Shown here in pieces: positions 16,983-23,773 of a stretch of 64,000 nt of DNA. Location: positions 3,805,695 through 3,869,694 of the forward strand of contig NZ_CP072392.1 of the NCBI RefSeq assembly GCF_017742835.1. The letters are read 5' to 3'. This DNA comes from Aquabacter sp. L1I39 (GTDB lineage Bacteria > Pseudomonadota > Alphaproteobacteria > Rhizobiales > Xanthobacteraceae). The position numbers and the translations under genes were made by a program. The notes beneath the pieces are model-generated. The model was given only the letters and a program-made list of their open reading frames with translations. It was not told where the DNA came from and did no database searches. The number at the start of each line of letters is the position of its first letter. The first letter of the stretch is position 1.

Positions 16983-17507
16983 TCAGCGCTTGTCGTGCGA
17001 GTGGATTTCCAGCGCCTCCAGGAAGCGCGAGACCATATTGTAGGCGCCGATGGTCGCGGTCAGCTCCACCATTTCCCGATCGTCGAAATGGGCGCGGACC
17101 GCGGCGAAAACGTCCTGTGGCACCTGGATCTGGCGGGTCATGGCGTCCACATAGGCAAGTACCGCCCGTTCCTTGCCCGAGAAGAGCGCGCTGTCCCGCC
17201 AGTTCGCGAGGGCGTCGAGCTGCGCCTGCGGCACGCCTTCCTTCAGCGCGATGGGCACATGCTGGTCGGCCTCGTAGGGCGCGTTGTTGAGGCTCGCGAT
17301 GCGGATGATGATCATCTCGCGCAGCCCGCCCGGCAGCACGCCCTTCTGGCGGATGGCGGTGAGCAGGTTCAGCCAGCCTTCCGCCACCGGCGCGCTGTGA
17401 ATGAGCATCTGGTAGAGGTGAAGCAGGTTGCCGCGCTCGGCGACAATGCGGTCCACCAGCGGCTTGACGTCCGGAGCATCCGGATTGCCGTAGGGAATAC
17501 GGGCCAT
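16983..17507 (-). CDS. Carboxymuconolactone decarboxylase-family protein
   Basis: A 174-residue alpha-helical protein of the CMD/AhpD-like superfamily. The central helix pair reads LREMIIIRIASLNNAPYEADQHVPIAL, the family core with the conserved Glu and His, but it has no CxxC. A thiol peroxidase activity like that of AhpD is thus unlikely. Start ATG 17507 has AGGAAAC upstream. The frame remains open further upstream, but that part is Pro/Ala-rich and unlike the family. It is convergent with the cyclase gene (12 bases apart). The substrate is unknown; the adjacent catabolic unit suggests an aromatic or ring-cleavage context. Confidence 0.75.
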   Translation of the reverse strand: MARIPYGNPDAPDVKPLVDRIVAERGNLLHLYQMLIHSAPVAEGWLNLLTAIRQKGVLPGGLREMIIIRIASLNNAPYEADQHVPIALKEGVPQAQLDALANWRDSALFSGKERAVLAYVDAMTRQIQVPQDVFAAVRAHFDDREMVELTATIGAYNMVSRFLEALEIHSHDKR

Positions 17508-17674
17508 GGGAGCGTTTCCTTGGGTTGGCCGGCCTGGCACGGGGGCGGCGGGTGCCCTTCTCGTGGCGACCGACGGGGGAGGGGAGAAAGAGGCCCAAGC
17601 CTCATCGGCTGAGCGGGCCATCCCTGGCGCGTCTCTAGCGGGCAAGCCGCCGGAAGGAAAGGCCGGTGCCGTTC

Positions 17675-18361
17675 TCAGACGCCCAGCAGGTTCCGTCGGA
17701 CGGTAAGCAGATGGGCGGCGATGGCGGCTTCGGCCGCCGCCACGTCCCGGGCGCGCAAGGCAGCAACCATCACCCCGTGCTCCACCGAATAGAGCGCGCG
17801 GCGGTCCGCCGTGATGGTGCGGCGCTTAAGGTCGCCCCATTCGGTGCGGTCGCGGGCGCCAGTGATGGCCCCATAGATGTCGATGATGAGGGGATTGCGG
17901 GTGGCCTGGGCAATCGCCTCGTGAAGCGCCGCATCCCAATGCTCGAATGCCTCGAAATCCTCGGCGAGGTCGGCGGCGCGATTGCACTGGTCGATCTTCT
18001 CCAGGTCTGCGCTGGTGGCATTGGTGACGACCAATGCGGCGAGGCGGGGCTCCACCACGAGGCGCGCCGCCATGATGTCCGCAGGGCTGGCATCCCGCCC
18101 TGTCTGCGGTGGCGTGGCGATGACCGGCGCCTTTTGTGCTTCCGCCACATAGGTGCCGCTGCCGACGATCCGCACCACTTGGCCGCGCGCCTCCAGCACC
18201 GACAGGCCGTCGCGCACCGCGCTGCGCGGCACGCCCAGCTTTTCGGAGAGCGCCCGCTCGGTGGGCAGTTTGGCGCCGGGGCTGAAGTCCCCGCCGGCGA
18301 TGGCGGCGGACAGGAAGTCATGCACACGCGCTGATTGCTTGGTGACGGCCGGCGCGCTCAT
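17675..18361 (-). CDS. FadR-subfamily GntR transcriptional regulator
   Basis: A 228-residue repressor-type regulator. The winged helix-turn-helix covers 8-75 (KLPTERALSEKLGVPRSAVRDGLSVLEARGQV, then GSGTYV), and an all-helical FCD effector domain follows (about 95-220) with the expected acid and His metal-site residues (for example WDAALHEAIA and EHGVMVAAL). ATG 18361 is the sensible start, although the frame runs open for another kilobase opposite the next gene. It is divergent from an FAH hydrolase-led catabolic operon. Three TGGT-NN-ACCA sites lie in the 135-base gap, the closest only 8 bases from its own start, so autoregulation is likely. Confidence 0.88.
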   Translation of the reverse strand: MSAPAVTKQSARVHDFLSAAIAGGDFSPGAKLPTERALSEKLGVPRSAVRDGLSVLEARGQVVRIVGSGTYVAEAQKAPVIATPPQTGRDASPADIMAARLVVEPRLAALVVTNATSADLEKIDQCNRAADLAEDFEAFEHWDAALHEAIAQATRNPLIIDIYGAITGARDRTEWGDLKRRTITADRRALYSVEHGVMVAALRARDVAAAEAAIAAHLLTVRRNLLGV

Positions 18362-18368
18362 CCGAGAA

Positions 18369-18378
18369 TGGTCAACCA
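18369..18378. promoter_or_regulatory. GntR operator candidate 1
   Basis: TGGTCAACCA, a palindrome with TGGT/ACCA arms and a 2-base centre, begins 8 bases upstream of the regulator start codon. It resembles FadR-family operators. Confidence 0.6.
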
Positions 18379-18443
18379 ATATCGCACCCTTCGCGGAAAT
18401 GGTTGGATCAAATTTGCCCTGTACAACAGGTCTCGGGTTCTTA

Positions 18444-18453
18444 TAGTCAACCA
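18444..18453. promoter_or_regulatory. GntR operator candidate 2
   Basis: TAGTCAACCA, one base different from candidate 1 and in the same orientation. With candidate 3 it forms a larger inverted repeat (18444-18455 with 18472-18483) upstream of the hydrolase gene. Confidence 0.6.
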
Positions 18454-18473
18454 ATCCATCAATGTCCATAAAT

Positions 18474-18483
18474 TGGTTGACCA
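18474..18483. promoter_or_regulatory. GntR operator candidate 3
   Basis: TGGTTGACCA, the inverse of candidate 1, ends 13 bases before the hydrolase ATG. A repressor bound here would block its ribosome site region. Confidence 0.6.
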
Positions 18484-18496
18484 AAGAAGCCCAATC

Positions 18497-19357
18497 ATGA
18501 AACTGGCGACGTTTGAATTTCAGGGACGCACCCAGGTGGGCGTCGTGGATGCGCAGGCCGGCACCGTCCGCCCCGTCAAGGCGGGCGGCATGCTGGAGCT
18601 GATCGCAGGCTGGGACGGGCACCAGGATGCGCTCGCCGCCGCCGGCGAATCCCTCGCTTTGTCGCAGGTCCACCTGCTCGCCCCCATTCCGCGACCGAGC
18701 CGGAACATCATCTGCGTCGGCAAGAATTACCGCGAGCATGCCAAGGAGTTCGCCCAGTCCGGTTTCGAGGCCGGTGCGGTGGCGGGCGCCGAGATCGATC
18801 CCTATCCCGCCGTCTTCAGTAAGCCGCCGGCGACCGTGGTGGGTCCGGGCGCGACGGTGGAAACCCATCCGGGCGTCACCGACGCCATCGATTACGAGGT
18901 CGAGCTGGCGCTCATCATCGGCAAGGGCGGGCGCAACATCGCCAAAGAGAACGCCTTCGACCACATCTTCGGCTACACCATCGTCAACGATGTGACCGCC
19001 CGCGACCGGCAGAAGAATCACAAGCAGTGGTATCTGGGCAAGGCGCTGGACACCTTCTGCCCCATGGGCCCCTGGATCACCACTGCGGACGAGGTGGATG
19101 CCACCAATCTGCAAGTGCAGTCCTGGGTGAATGGGGAATTGCGGCAGGATGCCAACACGTCGGACCTTATCTTCGACATCCCCACTCTGATCGCGTTCAT
19201 TTCCGGCGGCTCCACGCTGGAGCCCGGCGACATCATAGCCACGGGCACACCCCAGGGCGTCGGGATCGGCTTCAAGCCGCCGAAATTCCTGAAATCCGGG
19301 GATGTGGTGCGCTGCGCTATCACCGGCCTCGGCACGCTGGAAAATCCGTTCCACTGA
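18497..19357 (+). CDS. Fumarylacetoacetate hydrolase (FAH)-family protein
   Basis: A 286-residue enzyme of the FAH superfamily, which cleaves C-C bonds or decarboxylates or hydrates beta-keto acids with a divalent metal. The family core is clear: ICVGKNYREHAKE, then DYEVELALIIGKGGRNI (acidic metal ligands), GYTIVNDVTARDRQ, KALDTFCPMGPWI and TGTPQGVGIG. The N-terminal 65 residues are a small accessory domain as in YcgM/HpcE-type members. ATG 18497 follows AAGAAG and the last operator. It heads an operon with a TctC binding protein and a molybdenum hydroxylase. The substrate is likely a ring-cleavage or keto-acid intermediate, but unidentified. Confidence 0.88.
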   Translation: MKLATFEFQGRTQVGVVDAQAGTVRPVKAGGMLELIAGWDGHQDALAAAGESLALSQVHLLAPIPRPSRNIICVGKNYREHAKEFAQSGFEAGAVAGAEIDPYPAVFSKPPATVVGPGATVETHPGVTDAIDYEVELALIIGKGGRNIAKENAFDHIFGYTIVNDVTARDRQKNHKQWYLGKALDTFCPMGPWITTADEVDATNLQVQSWVNGELRQDANTSDLIFDIPTLIAFISGGSTLEPGDIIATGTPQGVGIGFKPPKFLKSGDVVRCAITGLGTLENPFH

Positions 19358-19476
19358 TGACGTGCGGCGCGGTGGCACGACTGTCGCGCCGCAAGGTTCA
19401 ATGCTCCGTTTAGGACCACTTTCCTTATCAAGAACAATCGGCCGCAACCGGCCGTGATCCCTCAGGGAGGTCTCCC

Positions 19477-20457
19477 ATGCTGAAACGCCTCGCACACGGC
19501 TTTGCCGTCCTGTCCGCGCTCGCCCTGGCCACGCCTGCGCTGGCCCAGAATGCGGCCTCGTCCTATCCCTCGCGCGCGGTGAAGATCATCGTGCCCTTCG
19601 GGCCGGGCGGCCCGGCCGACCTTTATGCCCGTCTCGTCGGCCAGCGCCTCCAGGAGGTGTTCAACCAGCCATTCGTGGTGGAAAATCGCCCCGGCGCCGG
19701 CTCGGTGATCGGCACGGCGGAAGCCGCCAAGGCACCGGCGGATGGCTACACGCTGCTGATGATGTCCAACACCCAGACCGCCAACGAATCTCTTCTGCGC
19801 AAGAAGCCCTATGAGCTGATGCGCGATTTCGTGGGCGTGTCGCCGGTCAATTATTCCGACCTTGTGATCGTGGTGAACCCGCAGGTGGAGGCCCGCACAC
19901 TCAAGGACTTCATCGCCTACGCCAAAGCCAATCCGGGCAAGATCACCTATGCCTCTTCGGGCCAGGGCACGCCCTATCACATGGCCACCGAGCTGTTCCG
20001 CGCCATGAGCGGCACGGACATGCTTCACATCGCCCACAAGAACAGCGGCGATGCCCGCAACAACGTCATCGGCGGACACGTGCAGATGATGATGGACGCC
20101 GTGACCACCATGGCGCCCATGGTTCAGGCGGGGAAGGTGGTCGCCCTCGCCACCACCGGCCCCACCCGCTCCACCGTTCTGCCCAACGTGCCCACCGCCG
20201 AGGAAGCCGGCCTGCCCGGCTACCAGGCCTCCATCTGGCTCGGCTTCATGGCGCCCGCCGGCACGCCGCGTGAGATCGTGGACAAGCTGAATGCCGAGAT
20301 CGTCAAATATCTCAGCAATCCCGATCTGAAGGTCGACTGGGGCAAGTCCGGCGCCGTGCCCATGATCATGACGCCCACCCAGTTCGACGATTATCTGAAG
20401 GCCGATATCGCCAAGTGGCGGGGCGTGGTCGAGAAGTTCAACATCACGGCTGACTGA
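19477..20457 (+). CDS. Tripartite tricarboxylate transporter binding protein (Bug/TctC family)
   Basis: A 326-residue periplasmic solute receptor with a signal peptide ending TPALAQ (about residue 24). Family landmarks are YPSRAVKIIVPFGPGGPADLYAR at the start of the mature protein and VVENRPGAGSVIGT. Such proteins bind carboxylates or related ligands and feed TctA/TctB permeases. Strong AGGGAGG ribosome site. No permease genes follow here; a TctBA pair lies about 16 kb away. Its place between a hydrolase and a hydroxylase suggests it captures the substrate of this pathway or senses it. Confidence 0.9.
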   Translation: MLKRLAHGFAVLSALALATPALAQNAASSYPSRAVKIIVPFGPGGPADLYARLVGQRLQEVFNQPFVVENRPGAGSVIGTAEAAKAPADGYTLLMMSNTQTANESLLRKKPYELMRDFVGVSPVNYSDLVIVVNPQVEARTLKDFIAYAKANPGKITYASSGQGTPYHMATELFRAMSGTDMLHIAHKNSGDARNNVIGGHVQMMMDAVTTMAPMVQAGKVVALATTGPTRSTVLPNVPTAEEAGLPGYQASIWLGFMAPAGTPREIVDKLNAEIVKYLSNPDLKVDWGKSGAVPMIMTPTQFDDYLKADIAKWRGVVEKFNITAD

Positions 20458-20462
20458 CCCAG

Positions 20463-20930
20463 ATGGTCTCCCTTGTCCTGCATGTGAATGGCGCGGATCG
20501 GCCCGTGGAGGCCGATCCGCAGACCAGTCTTCTCGGTGTGCTGCGCGGGGCGCTCGCCCTGTCCGGCCCGCGCTTCGGCTGCGGCGAGGGGGAATGCGGC
20601 GCCTGCCGGGTGCTGGTGGACGGCGCCTGCATCACCGCCTGCGACACCCCGCTCTGGGCGGTGGAAGGCAAGGAGGTCACCACCCTGGAAGGGTTGGGAG
20701 ACGAGGCCTGCCCCCATCCGCTCCAATCCGCCTTCCTGACCGAACAGGCGATGCAGTGCGGTTATTGCGCCTCCGGCATCATCATGTCGGCTGCCGCGCT
20801 CCTGACGTCCAATCCCGACCCCACCGAGGACGAGGTGCGGCACGCGTTGGCGCGCAACCTGTGCCGGTGCGGCGCCCATAACCGGATGGTGCGCGCCATC
20901 CTCGCCGCCGCACGGGAGATGCGCGCATGA
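20463..20930 (+). CDS. Molybdenum hydroxylase small (2Fe-2S) subunit
   Basis: A 155-residue two-cluster ferredoxin-type subunit of xanthine dehydrogenase-family enzymes. The plant-type cluster ligands are in FGCGEGECGACRVLVDGACITAC and the second cluster ligands in MQCGYCASGI and NLCRCGAHNRM. It begins five bases after the tctC-like stop, and its stop overlaps the large subunit start (ATGA). Closest in style to the small subunits of nicotinate dehydrogenase or isoquinoline 1-oxidoreductase. It passes electrons from the molybdenum centre to an acceptor not encoded here. Confidence 0.93.
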   Translation: MVSLVLHVNGADRPVEADPQTSLLGVLRGALALSGPRFGCGEGECGACRVLVDGACITACDTPLWAVEGKEVTTLEGLGDEACPHPLQSAFLTEQAMQCGYCASGIIMSAAALLTSNPDPTEDEVRHALARNLCRCGAHNRMVRAILAAAREMRA

Positions 20931-23035
20931 CCGGCCCCATGCTTCCCGGCAGCCTGCGTGCCAATCCAAGACTCGGCCAGTGGCTGCGCCTGACGCCCGA
21001 TGGCACGGTTCATGTGAGCCCCGGCAAGGTGGAAATCGGGCAGGGCATCCTCACCGCGCTCGCCACCATCGCGGCCGATGCGCTGGAGGTGGAGCGCGGC
21101 CGTATCCGCATGGTGCCGCCGAGCACGGTGCGCAGCCCCGACGAAGGCGTGACCTCCGGCAGCCTGTCGGTGCAGGACAGTGGCCGCGCCTTGCGCCATG
21201 TGGGGCGGGAGGTGCGCCAGATGCTGGTGGAGTTGGCGGCGGCCCGGATGGGCGTCGATCCGCAGGATTGCCGTGTGGAAGACGGTATCGTCAGGGGGCC
21301 GGGCAATGGCCATGTGAGCTATTTCGACCTTGCAGCCGATCTGTCGCTGGATCGTCCCGCGACCCTTGAGGGCGCCGGCCCGTCGCCGGCGCCAAAGAGC
21401 GAGGGCGGGGATCTGCCCCGCCTGGACGTTCCCGACAAGGTGTTCGGCCGCGCCCGTTTCATCCACGATTTGCGACTGCCCGGTCTGCGGCATGGCCGAG
21501 TGGTGCGTCCCACGCGCACGGGCGCCCGGCTGGAACGCCTGGATGAGTTGGGCGATCTGTCCCCCGATGTGGTGATCGTGCGCGACGGCAATTTCCTGGG
21601 CGTGGTTGGCGGCTCCGAGGAGAGTGTCGACCGCGCCGCCGCGCGGCTGAAGGCGCGCGCCGTATGGGAGGGAGGCGTTGACCTTCCCGACGAGACCGAG
21701 CTTGAAGGTTGGCTGCGCGCCGCCCCCTGCGAGACCACGCTGGTGGATCGCCGCGAAGGCCCCGCCGATCGGGCCGTGGCGCAGACGCTGACGCGCCGCT
21801 TCTCCCGCCCCTTCATCGCCCATGCTTCCATCGCGCCCTGCTGCGCGCTGGCCCGCTGGGAGGGGGACCGGCTGGAGGTGTGGAGTCACAGCCAGGGCAT
21901 TTTCATGCTCCGCGCCGATCTCGCCCGCACTTTCGCACGCGCCCCCGACCAGGTGGTGGTGAACCATGTGGAGGGGGCCGGCTGCTATGGCCACAACGGC
22001 GCCGACGACGTGGCGCTCGATGCCGCGCTTCTCGCGCGCGCCTGCCCCGGTGAGCCGGTGCGGGTGCAGTGGACGCGGGAGGACGAACTGGCCAACGCGC
22101 CCTTCGGCGCGGCCATGGCGGTGGAGATCGGCGTCGACCTTGATGGCGACGGCGAGGTCGTATCCTGGCGGCACGATGTGTGGAGCAATGGCCACAGCCT
22201 GCGCCCGGGCCGAGCGGCGACGCCCACCCTCTTGGCGGCGAGCGAAATGGCGGCGGGCTTTCCCCGGCCGGTTTCCATCAATATGCCGCTCTCCACCGGC
22301 GGCGGCTCCGACCGCAATGCGGTGCCACTCTATGATTTTCCAGACTGGCGCATCACCAATCATCGGCTCCTGACCATGCCGGTGCGCACGTCTGCGCTGC
22401 GGGCGCTTGGCGCGTTTGCCAATGTCTTCGCTATCGAGCAGGTGATGGACGAGCTGGCGCGGGCGCGGGATGAAGATCCGCTCGCCTTCCGGTTGCGTCA
22501 CCTGAAAGACCCGCGTGCGCTTGCAGTGCTGGAGGCGGTTGCGCGCCGCTCCGGCTGGCCTTCCGGCCAAGGCGCGGGAGACGGCACCGGGCGGGGCCTC
22601 GCCTATGCCCGCTACAAGAATACGGGTGCCTATTGCGCCGTGGTGGCGGATGTCCTTTGCGAGGAGGAGGTGCGGGTGCGCCGCCTCACCATCGCGGTGG
22701 ATGTGGGCGAGGTCATCAGCCGCGACGGCGTCCTCAACCAGATCGAGGGCGGGGCGGTCCAGGCCACGAGCTGGACCTTGAAGGAGGCGGTGCGGTTCGA
22801 CCGGGAGGGGATCACCTCCCGCTCCTGGGCCACCTATCCGATCCTCACCTTCGCCGAGGTGCCGGCCGTGGACGTGGAGATTTGTGCCACGCCCGGTACC
22901 TCATCCCTGGGCGCGGGCGAGGCCTCGCAGGGGCCGACGGCCGCGGCCATCGCCAATGCCGTGTTCGATGCCATCGGCGTGCGGGTGCGGCGCACCCCCA
23001 TCACGCGAGATGCCATCCTTTCAGCCATGGAGTGA
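20927..23035 (+). CDS. Molybdenum hydroxylase large (molybdopterin) subunit
   Basis: A 702-residue subunit resembling isoquinoline 1-oxidoreductase beta and nicotinate dehydrogenase B. Early segments GKVEIGQGILTALATIAADAL and SPDEGVTSGSLSVQDSG belong to the molybdopterin-binding fold. GGGSDRNAVPLYDF, the region around RTSALRALGAFANVFAIEQ, and the C-terminal SLGAGEASQGPTAAAIANAV contain further cofactor contacts and the expected active-site Glu. There is no signal peptide or twin-arginine motif, so it should be cytoplasmic. No FAD subunit or c-type cytochrome subunit is adjacent, leaving the electron acceptor open. The reaction would be hydroxylation of an N-heterocycle or aldehyde-type carbon. 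Confidence 0.9.
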   Translation: MTGPMLPGSLRANPRLGQWLRLTPDGTVHVSPGKVEIGQGILTALATIAADALEVERGRIRMVPPSTVRSPDEGVTSGSLSVQDSGRALRHVGREVRQMLVELAAARMGVDPQDCRVEDGIVRGPGNGHVSYFDLAADLSLDRPATLEGAGPSPAPKSEGGDLPRLDVPDKVFGRARFIHDLRLPGLRHGRVVRPTRTGARLERLDELGDLSPDVVIVRDGNFLGVVGGSEESVDRAAARLKARAVWEGGVDLPDETELEGWLRAAPCETTLVDRREGPADRAVAQTLTRRFSRPFIAHASIAPCCALARWEGDRLEVWSHSQGIFMLRADLARTFARAPDQVVVNHVEGAGCYGHNGADDVALDAALLARACPGEPVRVQWTREDELANAPFGAAMAVEIGVDLDGDGEVVSWRHDVWSNGHSLRPGRAATPTLLAASEMAAGFPRPVSINMPLSTGGGSDRNAVPLYDFPDWRITNHRLLTMPVRTSALRALGAFANVFAIEQVMDELARARDEDPLAFRLRHLKDPRALAVLEAVARRSGWPSGQGAGDGTGRGLAYARYKNTGAYCAVVADVLCEEEVRVRRLTIAVDVGEVISRDGVLNQIEGGAVQATSWTLKEAVRFDREGITSRSWATYPILTFAEVPAVDVEICATPGTSSLGAGEASQGPTAAAIANAVFDAIGVRVRRTPITRDAILSAME

Positions 23036-23039
23036 TCCC

Positions 23040-23729
23040 GTGACGAGTTTGCGCGTTTTGAGCGGCGGTGCCGCCCATGGGCTGGTGCGGCGCCTCGCCC
23101 CCGCTTTCAAGGAAAAGACCGGGCTGTCCGTGGATGGGGAATTCGGGGCGGTCGGGGGCATGGCCACCCGGTTTCGCGAGGGCGATCCGGCCGATTTCCT
23201 GATCCTGACCCGAGCCCTCATCGAGACAATCGACGCTGAGGGGCGCCTCGTGCCGGGAAGCATCACCGATGTGGGGCGCGTCGCCACCTGCGTTGCCGTG
23301 CCCGCCGGCCATGCCCATCCCGATGTCCACACCCCCGAAGCCCTGAAGGGGGCTTGGCAGAGGGCGGAGAGCCTCTTTGTGCCGGACATGACGAAATCCA
23401 CCGCCGGCCAGCATGTGGCCAAGGTGCTGGCCATGCTGGGTCTTGCGGAGGAGATGGCGCCCCGCATCCGCGAGTTTCCCAATGGCGCCACCGCCATGGC
23501 TGCCCTTGCGGCCGCCGGGACACCGGGCGCCTTCGGCTGTACGCAGGCCACCGAAATCCTCGCCACCGACGGCCTCGACGTGATCGGCGAACTGCCCGGA
23601 CCTCTGGCGCTGACCTCCATGTATACGGCGGCGGTGGCGCTCTCTAGTCCGCGCGGCGCTGAGGCCGCGCAGTTCATCGCCGCTCTGGCCAGCGCTTCCA
23701 TCCGGGAAGACCTGGGCTTCTCGGTGTGA
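23040..23729 (+). CDS. ModA-like substrate-binding-domain protein without signal peptide
   Basis: A 229-residue protein with the periplasmic molybdate-binding-like fold (LRVLSGGAAHGLVRRLAPAF, FREGDPADFLILT, KSTAGQHVAKVLAML, ALTSMYTAAVAL). It starts at GTG 23040, four bases after the hydroxylase stop, and its first residues go straight into the first beta strand, so there is no export signal. It could be a cytoplasmic oxyanion or metabolite binder serving the molybdenum enzyme or an unrelated small-molecule sensor. Last gene of the operon, closed by a strong terminator. Confidence 0.75.
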   Translation: MTSLRVLSGGAAHGLVRRLAPAFKEKTGLSVDGEFGAVGGMATRFREGDPADFLILTRALIETIDAEGRLVPGSITDVGRVATCVAVPAGHAHPDVHTPEALKGAWQRAESLFVPDMTKSTAGQHVAKVLAMLGLAEEMAPRIREFPNGATAMAALAAAGTPGAFGCTQATEILATDGLDVIGELPGPLALTSMYTAAVALSSPRGAEAAQFIAALASASIREDLGFSV

Positions 23730-23735
23730 GCGGAC

Positions 23736-23764
23736 GGGCCGGTGCGTGCGGGGCGCACCGGCCC
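23736..23764. terminator. Terminator at the end of the molybdenum hydroxylase operon
   Basis: A perfect 11-bp stem (GGGCCGGTGCG / CGCACCGGCCC), 7-base loop, followed by ATTTTCCC on the plus strand. It lies 10 bases before the stop of the convergent ATPase. Confidence 0.8.
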
Positions 23765-23773
23765 ATTTTCCCA

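Noticed and set aside
18362..19495. Long open frame extending the GntR gene upstream for over 370 codons on the minus strand
   Set aside because: It lies opposite the FAH hydrolase gene and has the composition of an antisense shadow in GC-rich DNA; the regulator's HTH begins properly at ATG 18361.
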